DNA from: an uncultured Parasphingopyxis sp.
GTDB lineage: Bacteria > Pseudomonadota > Alphaproteobacteria > Sphingomonadales > Sphingomonadaceae
Assembly: GCF_937129435.1 (NCBI RefSeq)
Contig: NZ_CAKZNF010000024.1
Location: forward strand, 45,178 to 109,177
Direction of reading: 5' to 3'
Length of the DNA stretch: 64,000 nucleotides
Shown here: piece by piece, positions 1 to 8,536 of the stretch
Layout of the letters: every line of letters begins with the position of its first letter
How positions within the stretch are numbered: the stretch's first letter is position 1
Notes under the pieces: generated by a model
The model's input: only the letters and a program-made list of their open reading frames with translations
Told to the model about the DNA's origin: nothing
The model's database searches: none
Position numbers and translations under genes: made by a program

Positions 1-797
1 CGCTCGGCCAGCAACTCGCGCCGCATTTGCCTTTGCTCCGCAGGTTCGCGCGCGCCCTGACCGGCAGTCAGCACCATGGCGACACGTTCGTCCGGGCGAC
101 GCTGGAATCGATCGTTGCGGCACCCGACGAATTTCCCCGCGACGTCGATCCGCGTCTCGGCCTATATGCAAGTTTCCTGAAAATCTGGAGTTCGGCAGAA
201 TTGTCGGACGATCTGGCGGACACGCTGGCGGGCACCGGTGATCGCGCCGATGTCGCCTCGGCGCGCCTTGCGATGATCGACAAGCGGTCGCGGCAGGCGC
301 TGCTGCTGACCGAAGTGGAGGGATTCTCCCGCGAAGACGTCGCCTATCTGCTCGAGGCCGATCTCGACGAGGTGTCCGGTCTGGTCGAAACGGCGCGCGA
401 GGAAATCGACAATCAGCTGCGTACGCAGGTTCTGATCATCGAAGACGAACCGATCATCGCGATGGACCTGGAGGGGATCGTTCGCGATCTCGGCCATGAC
501 GTGGTCGGCATCGCCGTGACGCATCGCGAGGCCGTCGATCAGGCCAAGGGCGAAACGCCGGGTCTCGTGCTCGCCGATATTCAGCTCGCCGACGACAGTT
601 CAGGGATCGAGGCGGTGCAGGAAATCCTGACCGACATCGATATTCCCGTCATCTTCATCACCGCTTTCCCCGAACGATTGCTGACGGGCGAACGCCCCGA
701 ACCGGCCTTCCTGATTACGAAGCCGTTCCAGCATGCTACGATCAAGGCGGCCATCGCGCAGGCATTGTTCTTCAACAAGACCACATTGCCGGCCTAG
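1..797 (+). CDS. phyR: PhyR, general stress response regulator (5' end cut by window edge)
   Basis: Response regulator that, when phosphorylated, sequesters the anti-sigma factor NepR and so frees EcfG. The first ~125 residues form a sigma-factor-like domain and the last ~125 a receiver domain with the acidic pocket (IIEDEP), a phosphoacceptor Asp in LADIQL and the conserved Lys in TKPFQ. The reading frame is open to base 1 and reads LGQQLAPHLP before the TTG used by the ORF track, which matches the usual PhyR N-terminus. The true start is therefore probably only a codon or so upstream of the window. ecfG lies downstream on the same strand. Confidence 0.93.
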   Translation, partial: LGQQLAPHLPLLRRFARALTGSQHHGDTFVRATLESIVAAPDEFPRDVDPRLGLYASFLKIWSSAELSDDLADTLAGTGDRADVASARLAMIDKRSRQALLLTEVEGFSREDVAYLLEADLDEVSGLVETAREEIDNQLRTQVLIIEDEPIIAMDLEGIVRDLGHDVVGIAVTHREAVDQAKGETPGLVLADIQLADDSSGIEAVQEILTDIDIPVIFITAFPERLLTGERPEPAFLITKPFQHATIKAAIAQALFFNKTTLPA

Positions 798-845
798 CGG
801 CGGGCGACAGCCACGCCTAAGTCAGAACGAGAAAAGGACGCCACC

Positions 846-986
846 ATGACCGAAGAAGATCCGCATCTTTCGAAAACGGAGGCGCGCGCAGGCGCGACCC
901 CGCATATGACGCGCGTGATCCTCGCCTTCTCGCTCATTCTGATCGTGGGAATTTTCGTGCTGCTTTACCTGTTCTGGAAAAACTAG
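846..986 (+). CDS. 46-residue single-pass membrane peptide between phyR and ecfG
   Basis: This ORF is too short for the track. It starts at ATG 846 about 8 bases after a good AAAAGGA ribosome binding site and ends at TAG 984-986. The first ~20 residues are polar; the rest is one hydrophobic helix (VILAFSLILIVGIFVLLYL) followed by FWKN. I do not recognise a family. Its place inside the stress-response locus suggests a stress-related membrane peptide, but that is inference from position only. It does not resemble NepR. Confidence 0.6.
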   Translation: MTEEDPHLSKTEARAGATPHMTRVILAFSLILIVGIFVLLYLFWKN

Positions 987-1086
987 ATTTTTCCAGTAAA
1001 TACAATGCACTGGGCTTTGTCATCGCTTGGGTTTATGACAAAGGGAACGCGCGCCGAATCGGCAAGCGCTAGGCGGGGCTGACGAA

Positions 1087-1722
1087 TTGGCGAAAAATTC
1101 CAACACAGCCGATAAGGGCGGCGAGGCAAAGGAAAAGCCGACGCCGTTGCCCGATGACGAGTTCAAGGTCCAGCTGGGCCAGGTGATCCCGCATCTTCGC
1201 GCCTTCGGCCGGTCGCTTTCGGGCAACCGCGAGACCGCCGACGATCTGGTGCAGGAGACGCTGCTCAAGGCATGGGCGGCGCGCGAGCGTTTCCAGGCCG
1301 GCACCAATATGCGCGCCTGGACGTTCATCATCCTGCGCAACCTGTTCCTCTCCCAGATGCGGCGCGCCCGGTTCAAGGGCGAATGGGACGAAATGGCCGC
1401 CGACAAGCTGCTCGCGGCGCCGGCGAGCCAGGACCGTCATATCGAATTGAACGACATGCAGCGCGCGCTGCTGAAGCTGCCCGAACCCCAGCGCGAAGCG
1501 CTGATCCTCGTCGGTGCGGGCGGTTTTGCCTATGAAGAGGCGGCGGAAATCTGCGGCTGCGCGGTCGGCACGATCAAGAGCCGCGTGGCCCGGGGCCGGT
1601 CCGCGCTCGAAGCGTTGCTGGAAGAGGGCGATCTCAATCCCCGATCCGAAACCACCGGAAAATCCGATTTGAGCGCGCTTCAGGAAATCATGGACGAGGT
1701 CGACGAACTCAGCAACCGCTGA
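1087..1722 (+). CDS. ecfG: EcfG-type ECF sigma factor
   Basis: ECF sigma factor of 211 residues, the transcriptional output of the PhyR-NepR switch. Region 2 contains ADDLVQETLLKAW and the RAWTFIILRNLFLS segment. Region 4 contains LPEPQREALILVGAGGFAYEEAAEICGC followed by the GTIKSRVARGR recognition helix. TTG 1087 is the only start available between the in-frame stop at 1069 and the conserved domain. Upstream lies a near-miss of the stress promoter (GGAAC at 1044, 18 bases, then CGCT instead of CGTT), so autoregulation is possible but not clear. Confidence 0.92.
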   Translation: MAKNSNTADKGGEAKEKPTPLPDDEFKVQLGQVIPHLRAFGRSLSGNRETADDLVQETLLKAWAARERFQAGTNMRAWTFIILRNLFLSQMRRARFKGEWDEMAADKLLAAPASQDRHIELNDMQRALLKLPEPQREALILVGAGGFAYEEAAEICGCAVGTIKSRVARGRSALEALLEEGDLNPRSETTGKSDLSALQEIMDEVDELSNR

Positions 1723-1728
1723 GCCGGC

Positions 1729-1911
1729 CTAGGTGATCAGGCCGAGCAGGCGGTCGAATTCCTGGGCGTTTTCGTCCTTGTTGTGCTGCTCGCCAAAGGC
1801 CTTGCGCAGCACTTCGCCTACCCGGTTCGTCGGTTTCGCTTCGAACCGGATATGGCGCGGGTTTTCGCGCCCGGATTCAGATCGGGATGGCTTTTCACGC
1901 ATAGAGAACAT
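1729..1911 (-). CDS. nepR: NepR-like anti-sigma factor candidate
   Basis: Hidden in a long shadow ORF of the track. A minus-strand start at 1911 (or ATG 1902) gives 57-60 residues ending RVGEVLRKAFGEQ...EFDRLLGLIT. That two-helix pattern (VGxxLR, a short linker, then (D/E)FxxLLGxI) is what I expect of sphingomonad NepR proteins, and the charged N-terminal half also fits. The gene is convergent with ecfG (six bases between stops) and divergent from glnE. The residues between the two helices differ from the NepR sequences I remember, so it could be a diverged copy. Without it no NepR is visible in this locus. Confidence 0.55.
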   Translation of the reverse strand: MFSMREKPSRSESGRENPRHIRFEAKPTNRVGEVLRKAFGEQHNKDENAQEFDRLLGLIT

Positions 1912-1965
1912 TGGAACGCACAAATGGCGGTGAAGGTTTCCACTTTGCATGTTTGACCGGAACTG

Positions 1966-4689
1966 ATGCACAAAAGCGACATGGAAACGAACGGCGATCC
2001 GCCCGATTTCGGTTCGGTCTGGGACAGGGCCCGGGCCCATGCGCCGTTCCTCGCGCGCCTCGGCGAACGCAACCCCGACATGCTCGAACGCGCGCGGGCC
2101 GGTGAGTGGGTGCCGGAATGGACGGACGCGGGCGATACGCCGGATCGCGTCGCCGAAACTCTGCGGCGCGACAAGCAGCGGCTCGCGCTCGGCGTGGCGC
2201 TCGGCGACCTTGCGGGCGCGCTCCCGTTCGAACGTGTCGTCCATGCGCTCAGCGACTTCGCCGATCATGCGACAGCGGCGGCGATCGCGGCGGCGATGCA
2301 CGAGGTGACGGGTGCGGACGGTGTCGAGGGGATGAGCGTGCTCGCGCTCGGCAAGCATGGCAGCCGCGAACTCAACTATTCGTCGGACATCGATCTCGTC
2401 CTGCTGCTCGATCCCGATCGCCTTGCTTCGCCCAAGGGCGATCCGCGCGACACCGCCGTGCGGATCGGCCGCAAATTCGTGGGGCTGCTGCAGGACCGGA
2501 CGCAGGACGGCTATGTCTTTCGCGTCGATCTGCGGCTGCGGCCCTCGCCCGAGGTGACGCCGATCGCGCTGCCGGTGAATGCGGCGATTTCGCATTACGA
2601 AACGATCGCGGAAGCCTGGGAGCGTGCGGCCTTTATCCGTGCACGGCATGTCGGCGGCGACGCGTCGATCTCGGCCTATTTTCTCGATGCGCTGCGGCCC
2701 TTCGTCTGGCGCAGCGCGCTCGATTTCGGCACGATCAGCGAGATACGCGGTATCTCCAAGCGCATCCGCGATCATCATTCGCGCGGCCAGACTTTCGGTC
2801 CGGGCTTCGATCTGAAGCGCGGCCGTGGCGGCATCCGGGAAATCGAATTTTTCGCGCAGATCCACCAGCTCATCCATGGCGGCCGCGATCCGTCGCTTCG
2901 CGAGCCGGCAACGCTCGATGCGCTGGCGGCGCTCGCCGATGCGGGCTGGATCGGCAATGGGGAGGCGGAAACGCTGTCCGCGCATTACCGATTGTTCCGG
3001 ACGATCGAACACCGGCTGCAGATGGTGGAGGACCAGCAGACGCACAGGCTGCCCACCGACGGGGCCGCGCTCGACAATGTCGCCCGGCTCCATGGGCTTG
3101 CCGATGGTGACACGCTGATCGCATTGCTTGCCGACAAGGTGGCCTGGGTTGGCGATGCCTATGACCGGTTCGACGAAACGGACGAACCCCAGGACGCGAT
3201 GCCCCGCGATCCGGCGGAGCTGGAAAGATGGCTGGCCGACACGGGTTTTTCCGACTCGGAAGGCGCCGTCCGCCGGATCGAGCGCTGGCGCACCGGCAGT
3301 GTCGGGGCGACCCGGTCGAAGGCCTCGCGCGAGGCGCTAGAGGCAATCCTGCCGCAGCTCATCTCCGATCTCGGCGCTTCGCCGGCGCCGATCACCGCGC
3401 TCAATCGCCTCGACAGCCTGCTCGATCGCCTGCCGAGCGCACTCAACCTGTTCCGGCTGCTCGAGGCGCGCCCGGGCCTGGGGGCTTTGCTGACCGACAT
3501 TCTGGCGCATGCGCCCGCGCTCGCCGACGAACTGGCGCGGCGGGCGGAGCTGTTCGACGGCCTGATCGACGCGACCGCGCTCGACCCGCCCGAACCGGTC
3601 GGCGAGCTCGTGGAGATCTTTCGCGAGCGGACCGCCGGTCTCGACTATCAGGAGGTGCTCGACCGGATGCGGCAGCTCGTCGGCGAGGAACGGTTCGCGC
3701 TCGGCGTGCAGCTGGTCGAAGCCGCGAGCGATCCGCTCGATGTGGCAGCGGGTTATGCGCGCGTTGCCGAAGCCTCGATCGAGCTTCTCGCCGGCGACAC
3801 CGTTGACGCGTTTCGCGAGGAACATGGCGAGGTGCCCGGCAGCGAGTTTGTGATCCTGGCGCTCGGCAGGCTCGGCGGCGGCGCGCTGACCCACGCCTCC
3901 GACCTCGACCTCGTCTATCTGTTCACCGGCGACCATGGCGCCGAATCGGACGGCGAACGCCCGCTCGGCGCGACGCGCTATTATCAACGGGTGGCCCAGC
4001 GGGTCACCGCCGCGCTGAGCGTCCCGACGGCCGCTGGCCCGCTCTACGAGGTCGACACCAGGCTGCGGCCCTCGGGCGGCCAGGGGCTGATCGCCGTGTC
4101 GCTCGACAGTTTCGAGGGCTATCAGCGGCAGAGCGCCTGGACCTGGGAGCATATGGCGCTCGCCCGCGCCCGGCCGGTCTACGGTTCGCCCGAAGCGCGC
4201 GAAAAGCTCAGCGGGATTATCCGCGAAACGCTCATTCGGCCGCGCGATCCGGAAAAGCTTCTGGCTGATGCCCGCAATATGCGCGCCGAGATCACCGCGG
4301 CAAAGCCGCCCGCCGGTGCGCTCGACGTCAAGCTCGTACCGGGCGGGCTCGTCGATCTCGAATTCTGCACCCATGTGGCGCAATTGCGCGAGGGCAAGGG
4401 GCTTTCGCCCTATCTGCCCGAGGCGATTGGTGCCCTGATCGAAGCGGGCGTGCTCGATCCGGGCATGGCCGCCGCGCATGATCTGCTGACGCGGATGCTC
4501 GTGACGCTCCGGCTCGTCTCGCCCGATTCGACCGAGGTTTCGCCGGCCAGTCGCTCGCTCGTCGCCAAGGCCTGCCATGTCAAGGATTGGGACGCGCTGG
4601 TTGAAGCCTATGACAAAGCCCGGCATTGCGTGCGCGAACAGTTCGAGGCGCTCGGCCTCGCCAGCGATGAGGAAGGACAGACCCGATGA
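1966..4689 (+). CDS. glnE: Bifunctional glutamine synthetase adenylyltransferase/deadenylase
   Basis: Adjusts glutamine synthetase activity by attaching and removing AMP on its regulatory tyrosine, in response to PII. The 907-residue chain has the two nucleotidyltransferase modules typical of GlnE: GKHGSRELNYSSDIDLVLL near residue 128 and GRLGGGALTHASDLDLVYL near residue 633. Each is followed by a helical nucleotidyltransferase-associated domain. Length is normal for alphaproteobacteria. ATG 1966 is the track start; ATG 1981 is an equally plausible alternative. The stop overlaps the next gene (ATGA). Confidence 0.95.
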   Translation: MHKSDMETNGDPPDFGSVWDRARAHAPFLARLGERNPDMLERARAGEWVPEWTDAGDTPDRVAETLRRDKQRLALGVALGDLAGALPFERVVHALSDFADHATAAAIAAAMHEVTGADGVEGMSVLALGKHGSRELNYSSDIDLVLLLDPDRLASPKGDPRDTAVRIGRKFVGLLQDRTQDGYVFRVDLRLRPSPEVTPIALPVNAAISHYETIAEAWERAAFIRARHVGGDASISAYFLDALRPFVWRSALDFGTISEIRGISKRIRDHHSRGQTFGPGFDLKRGRGGIREIEFFAQIHQLIHGGRDPSLREPATLDALAALADAGWIGNGEAETLSAHYRLFRTIEHRLQMVEDQQTHRLPTDGAALDNVARLHGLADGDTLIALLADKVAWVGDAYDRFDETDEPQDAMPRDPAELERWLADTGFSDSEGAVRRIERWRTGSVGATRSKASREALEAILPQLISDLGASPAPITALNRLDSLLDRLPSALNLFRLLEARPGLGALLTDILAHAPALADELARRAELFDGLIDATALDPPEPVGELVEIFRERTAGLDYQEVLDRMRQLVGEERFALGVQLVEAASDPLDVAAGYARVAEASIELLAGDTVDAFREEHGEVPGSEFVILALGRLGGGALTHASDLDLVYLFTGDHGAESDGERPLGATRYYQRVAQRVTAALSVPTAAGPLYEVDTRLRPSGGQGLIAVSLDSFEGYQRQSAWTWEHMALARARPVYGSPEAREKLSGIIRETLIRPRDPEKLLADARNMRAEITAAKPPAGALDVKLVPGGLVDLEFCTHVAQLREGKGLSPYLPEAIGALIEAGVLDPGMAAAHDLLTRMLVTLRLVSPDSTEVSPASRSLVAKACHVKDWDALVEAYDKARHCVREQFEALGLASDEEGQTR

Positions 4690-5153
4690 TCGAAGCCGGA
4701 GACAAGGCCCCCGACGTCACCCTGCAGATGACCGACGAGAGCGAAGCCAAACTGTCGAGTTTCAAGGGCAAGCCGCTCGTCCTCTATTTCTATCCGAAGG
4801 ACGATACGCCCGGCTGCACCAAGGAAGCGCTGCAGTTCACCGAGCTTGCCAAGGAGTTCGACAAGGCCGGGGTGAAGGTGATCGGCGTTTCGAAGGACCC
4901 GCCGGCCAAGCACGAGAAGTTCATCGCCAAGCACGATCTCGCCATCGATCTCGCGACCGACGCCGATGGCAGCGTGACCGAGGCGTTCGGCGTCTGGGTC
5001 GAGAAGAATATGTACGGCCGCAAATATATGGGCATCCAGCGCGCGACCTTCCTGATCGATGCCAAGGGCAAGGTCGTAAAGGTCTGGCCCAAGGTGAAGG
5101 TCGCCGGCCATGCAGAGGATGTGCTGGCCGAAGCGAAGGCGCTCGACGCCTAG
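4686..5153 (+). CDS. bcp: Bcp/PrxQ-type thiol peroxidase
   Basis: Atypical peroxiredoxin reducing hydroperoxides with a thiol reductant. The thioredoxin-like fold is clear, with YFYPKDDTPGCTKEA carrying the peroxidatic Cys44. The resolving cysteine found five residues later in E. coli Bcp is absent, and I see no other Cys, so it should work as a 1-Cys enzyme needing an external thiol. 155 residues is the standard length. It starts within the stop of glnE and is probably co-transcribed with it. Confidence 0.92.
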   Translation: MIEAGDKAPDVTLQMTDESEAKLSSFKGKPLVLYFYPKDDTPGCTKEALQFTELAKEFDKAGVKVIGVSKDPPAKHEKFIAKHDLAIDLATDADGSVTEAFGVWVEKNMYGRKYMGIQRATFLIDAKGKVVKVWPKVKVAGHAEDVLAEAKALDA

Positions 5154-5167
5154 AAACGTTTTCCACC

Positions 5168-5971
5168 ATGGAATCGATTGCCAGCGCGGCCCGTTCGGTC
5201 CTTCTGAGCGCGGCGCCGAACGAAAAGGTGATGCGCGCGCGGCAGGTGGCGCGCGCATGGCGGGGCGGTTTGCTGGCGCACCGTTTCGATGTCCCGATGC
5301 CCGACGAACCGGCGCGGCCCGAGGCGCCCGCGCTGCTGCCGCCCAATCGGATGCCCCGGCGGGGGAAGATCGGGTCGGAGCGCGGCCGTGTGGCGATGCT
5401 CCACGCGCTCGCCCATATCGAATTCGTCGCGATCGATCTGGCGTTCGACCTGATCGGCCGTTTCGGCGGTGAATTCCCGCGCGATTTCGTCGACGACTGG
5501 ATCCGCGTCGGGGCGGAAGAGGCGATGCATTTCGCGCTGCTCGACCGGCGACTGAAGTCTCTGGGGAGCGGCTATGGCGCGCTGCCCGCCCATGGCGGCC
5601 TGTGGGAATCGGCGCAGGATACAGCGCATGACAGGGTGGCGCGGCTTGCCGTGGTGCCGATGGTGCTCGAAGCACGCGGGCTGGACGTCACCCCCGCAAC
5701 GGTCGACCGCTTCCGCGCCGCAGGCGACAAGAGGTCGGCAGAGATCCTCGAACGCATCGCCCGCGACGAAATCAGGCATGTGCATTTTGGCGTGAAATGG
5801 TTCGAATCGTGCTGCGCGGAGCAAGATTTGCTCCCTGAGGCGCACTGGCAATTGCTCGTAAAACGGTACTTTAACGGCCGGCTGAAGCCTCCGTTCAACG
5901 CTTCGGCGCGTCGACAAGCCGGTTTGTCCCGCGAATACTATCTTCCGCTTGCTTCGGTGGAACCTTGTTAA
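5168..5971 (+). CDS. DUF455 ferritin-like protein
   Basis: 267 residues when started at ATG 5168, 14 bases after the peroxiredoxin stop; the longer track ORF runs through glnE out of frame. The sequence has the DUF455 pattern of a diiron-type helical bundle: HALAHIEFVAIDLAFDL, then GAEEAMHFALLDRRL, and ARDEIRHVHFGVKWF near the end, each with Glu/His pairs at the right spacing. The biochemical role is not established. Grouping with glnE and a peroxidase suggests an operon but does not give a function. Confidence 0.85.
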   Translation: MESIASAARSVLLSAAPNEKVMRARQVARAWRGGLLAHRFDVPMPDEPARPEAPALLPPNRMPRRGKIGSERGRVAMLHALAHIEFVAIDLAFDLIGRFGGEFPRDFVDDWIRVGAEEAMHFALLDRRLKSLGSGYGALPAHGGLWESAQDTAHDRVARLAVVPMVLEARGLDVTPATVDRFRAAGDKRSAEILERIARDEIRHVHFGVKWFESCCAEQDLLPEAHWQLLVKRYFNGRLKPPFNASARRQAGLSREYYLPLASVEPC

Positions 5972-6084
5972 CAAACAGGCTCCAGACCGGTTGCGGGGAG
6001 GGCATTGCCGCCTCCGGAATACAAGGTTTCACAAAGGCGTAGACGGTTAATTAACCATCTTCGCCAAGTACGAACGGGTTGCGC

Positions 6085-6750
6085 ATGATGAACATTACTC
6101 GCCTTTTCCATTTCACGCGCCAGTCGCTGGCGCAGCCAATCTTCGCCGCGGCGGCATTCGTGTCCGCCGCGTTTTTTATGGCTGCCGCTCCGGCACAGGC
6201 ACAGACGCAGGGCAATAACAGCGAAGTTCGCGCGCTGTTCGCCAACTGGCAGCAGGACGCGCGTCAGCGTCAGGGCGTCATGGCGATCCCCTCGGGACGC
6301 CCCGTCGAAAATTACCGCCTCACCAGCAGCTTCGGCACACGCAGCGATCCGTTCGGCGCCGGCCGCCGCCGGCATAACGGCCTCGACATGGCAGGTCCGA
6401 TCGGCACCCCGATCTATGCCACCGCCGACGGCATCGTCGGCCGTGCGCAGTGGGTCGGTGGCTATGGCAATTATGTCGAAATCAATCATGGCGGCGACAT
6501 GCAGACGCGCTACGGCCATATGTCGCGCATCCTGGTCGAGCCGGGCGCCCGCGTCACCCGCGGCCAGATGATCGGCCATATGGGCTCGACCGGCCGTTCG
6601 ACAGGCAGCCATCTCCATTACGAGGTCCGCATCGCGGGACGCCCGATCAATCCGGTGCCGTTTCTGACCTCAAACGAATATCTCGCCTCGCTGCCGAACA
6701 CGCCCAATGCGGTCGAAGGCACGCAGGTCGCGCTCGGCGCCAGCCAGTAG
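6085..6750 (+). CDS. M23 family metallopeptidase, exported
   Basis: LytM-type peptidoglycan endopeptidase. A Met-rich, hydrophobic N-terminus ending APAQA is a signal peptide, so the enzyme acts in the periplasm. The catalytic zinc ligands are all present: HNGLD in the first strand and HLHYE near residue 180. This predicts an active hydrolase rather than an EnvC-like activator. ATG 6085 is preferred over the track TTG 6079; ATG 6088 is equally possible. A terminator follows at 6786. Confidence 0.88.
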   Translation: MMNITRLFHFTRQSLAQPIFAAAAFVSAAFFMAAAPAQAQTQGNNSEVRALFANWQQDARQRQGVMAIPSGRPVENYRLTSSFGTRSDPFGAGRRRHNGLDMAGPIGTPIYATADGIVGRAQWVGGYGNYVEINHGGDMQTRYGHMSRILVEPGARVTRGQMIGHMGSTGRSTGSHLHYEVRIAGRPINPVPFLTSNEYLASLPNTPNAVEGTQVALGASQ

Positions 6751-6785
6751 CGCCTAACCGCTACGCTTGTACTCCCAAGCGCTAG

Positions 6786-6820
6786 AACGGGTCGCCCGCT
6801 TGTCGCGAGCGGCCCGTTTT
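6786..6820 (+). terminator. Rho-independent terminator after the M23 peptidase gene
   Basis: AACGGG at 6786 pairs with CCCGTT at 6813. An inner CCGCT/AGCGG stem is offset by a small bulge, and a short T run follows at 6817-6820. It sits between the peptidase stop and erpA. Confidence 0.6.
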
Positions 6821-6834
6821 CCTATCTAGGGTCT

Positions 6835-7182
6835 ATGAGCGAGGTTCAGCCCATCGAAAAGGATATCGGCCTGTCCGAAGCGGCGGCGAAACGCGTGGCC
6901 GCGATCGCCGAGCGTCAGGGCAAGCCCGCGATCCTTCGCCTTGCCGTCGATGGCGGCGGCTGTGCGGGCTTCCAGTACCGTTTCGAAATGGCCGAAAGCG
7001 TCGAGGATGACGATGTCACCGCGGAAACCGGCGGCGTGACGCTGGTCGTCGACACGATCAGCCTCGATCTGGTGCGCGGCAGCGAAGTCGATTTCGTCGA
7101 AAATCTCGGCGGCGCGATGTTCCAGGTCAACAACCCCAACGCCCAGTCAGGTTGCGGCTGTGGAACCAGTTTTTCGATCTAG
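6835..7182 (+). CDS. erpA: Iron-sulfur cluster insertion protein ErpA
   Basis: A-type Fe-S carrier that delivers clusters to apoproteins. The 115-residue chain has the three conserved cysteines: Cys43 in GGCAGFQY and Cys107/Cys109 in the C-terminal GCGCGTSFSI. ErpA is preferred over IscA/SufA because the gene stands alone without isc or suf neighbours, but the family members are hard to separate by eye. Confidence 0.88.
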   Translation: MSEVQPIEKDIGLSEAAAKRVAAIAERQGKPAILRLAVDGGGCAGFQYRFEMAESVEDDDVTAETGGVTLVVDTISLDLVRGSEVDFVENLGGAMFQVNNPNAQSGCGCGTSFSI

Positions 7183-7252
7183 CGGCGACGCGTCTCCATA
7201 TGAGCGGTTTATAGTTGGTGAGGCGGCCACGCCTCGATCGAGCGCTTAACGC

Positions 7253-8500
7253 ATGCGAAAGACAGCCAATCGATTTCTGACCCTTGCGGCGGCCCCCTTA
7301 CTGGCCTGCGCGGCACCTCTCGACGCGCAAACAGGGAATATCGGGGCCTTGATGAACGCGCCGATCGCCATAGAGCGCGCGGCGCCCGTAACGTCGGTTC
7401 CGCTTGAACAGCGGGACGGCAAGTATTTTCTGGTCGCCTCTGTCGATGGCATAGAGCGCGAATTCGTGTTCGATACCGGCTCGCCGACGATCCTCTCGCG
7501 CGAATTGGCCGAGGCGCTGGAGCTCGAAATATTGGGGCAGAATACCGGAACGGACGCGCACGGTGCGGCCGTTACGATGGATATCGCTCGCACCGGGACG
7601 ATCGCACTCGGCGATATCGTGTTTCGCGATGTTCCCGTATTCGTTTACGATTTCGGCGCAATGCCCCTCGGCCGCTGCTTTTTCGATGGTGGCGTGCTGG
7701 GTTCGGAAATCTTTGCCGGCAGCGCCTGGCGGATCGACGCCGAAAACGGGCGGCTGGAGATCGCCGAGTCGACCGATGCCATCTCCATAGCCGATGATGC
7801 GTTGACGGCGCGGCTCCACGATATCGGATATCCGCATGCGCCGGTTGTCGACTATGCCATCGGTAGCCAGCACGACCGGGCGCTGTTCGACACGGGAAGT
7901 GAGGTGCCGCTGTCGCTCTATGCGCCGCTGTTGACGAATCCGGCGGTGGAAGATCGCCTGCACGCAGTCCAGCGCGGGCGGGGCTCGGAAGGCGTTTCGG
8001 CGGGCGGCCGCGGCGCGGTCGTGGATCTTGCGCGATTTCGTCTTTCTCGTATCGCGCTAGGCGATTCCGGGATTTCGAATATCGGCGGAATCTCGCGGAG
8101 CGTTCCGCCCACATTGCTGGGTGCCGGTTTGCTCGATCGTTTCGTTGTCACGCTCGATTATCCGGGCGAGCGCTTCGTACTCGAATCCAGAGCCGTGCCT
8201 GCCAATACCCGTCCCGAACCCGGCTATCGGCTGGCCCTTGTGGACGATCGCGTCGAGGTTGTGCAGCTGTTCGAAGGTTCGGCGGCCGATGACGCCGGTC
8301 TGCGTCTCGAAGATCGCATTATCGGGATCGACGGCCGGGTCGTGGATGTTGCCGGGGAGCAGGATCTGTGTGCCCTTGTGCGTTTCGTTTCCGGCCGGCC
8401 TTTCGAAGCGCGTGCCCTGTCACTGGAAATCGATCGCGACGGAAGCACCGTGTCGCTCAGAATTCCGGCGCCGGAGAGCCCTGCCGGCGCTGCGCGGTGA
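7253..8500 (+). CDS. Exported two-lobed retropepsin-like aspartyl protease with PDZ domain
   Basis: 415 residues. An N-terminal signal sequence ends near AAPLDA. Two DTG active-site motifs follow: FVFDTGSPT (Asp74) and ALFDTGSEV (Asp213). Each is followed by a retropepsin-type LG element (GVLGSEIF; TLLGAGLLDRF). A PDZ domain (GSAADDAGLRLEDRIIGIDG) fills residues ~318-400. Having both aspartates in one chain suggests an internally paired active site rather than a homodimer. Substrate is unknown; periplasmic or membrane-surface action is inferred from the signal peptide. Confidence 0.82.
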   Translation: MRKTANRFLTLAAAPLLACAAPLDAQTGNIGALMNAPIAIERAAPVTSVPLEQRDGKYFLVASVDGIEREFVFDTGSPTILSRELAEALELEILGQNTGTDAHGAAVTMDIARTGTIALGDIVFRDVPVFVYDFGAMPLGRCFFDGGVLGSEIFAGSAWRIDAENGRLEIAESTDAISIADDALTARLHDIGYPHAPVVDYAIGSQHDRALFDTGSEVPLSLYAPLLTNPAVEDRLHAVQRGRGSEGVSAGGRGAVVDLARFRLSRIALGDSGISNIGGISRSVPPTLLGAGLLDRFVVTLDYPGERFVLESRAVPANTRPEPGYRLALVDDRVEVVQLFEGSAADDAGLRLEDRIIGIDGRVVDVAGEQDLCALVRFVSGRPFEARALSLEIDRDGSTVSLRIPAPESPAGAAR

Positions 8501-8536
8501 TGGCCGGAACATGATCGGCGGCGAGCACCTGACGGA

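Noticed and set aside
1044-1070. EcfG-type promoter in front of ecfG
   Set aside because: GGAAC is present, but the spacer is 18 bases and the -10 reads CGCT instead of CGTT; not listed as a feature.
1729-4626. Minus-strand ORFs of 454 and 429 residues across glnE
   Set aside because: Both lie opposite glnE, whose two nucleotidyltransferase motifs are intact. Only the last ~60 codons of the first (1729-1911), outside glnE, are kept, as the NepR-like gene.
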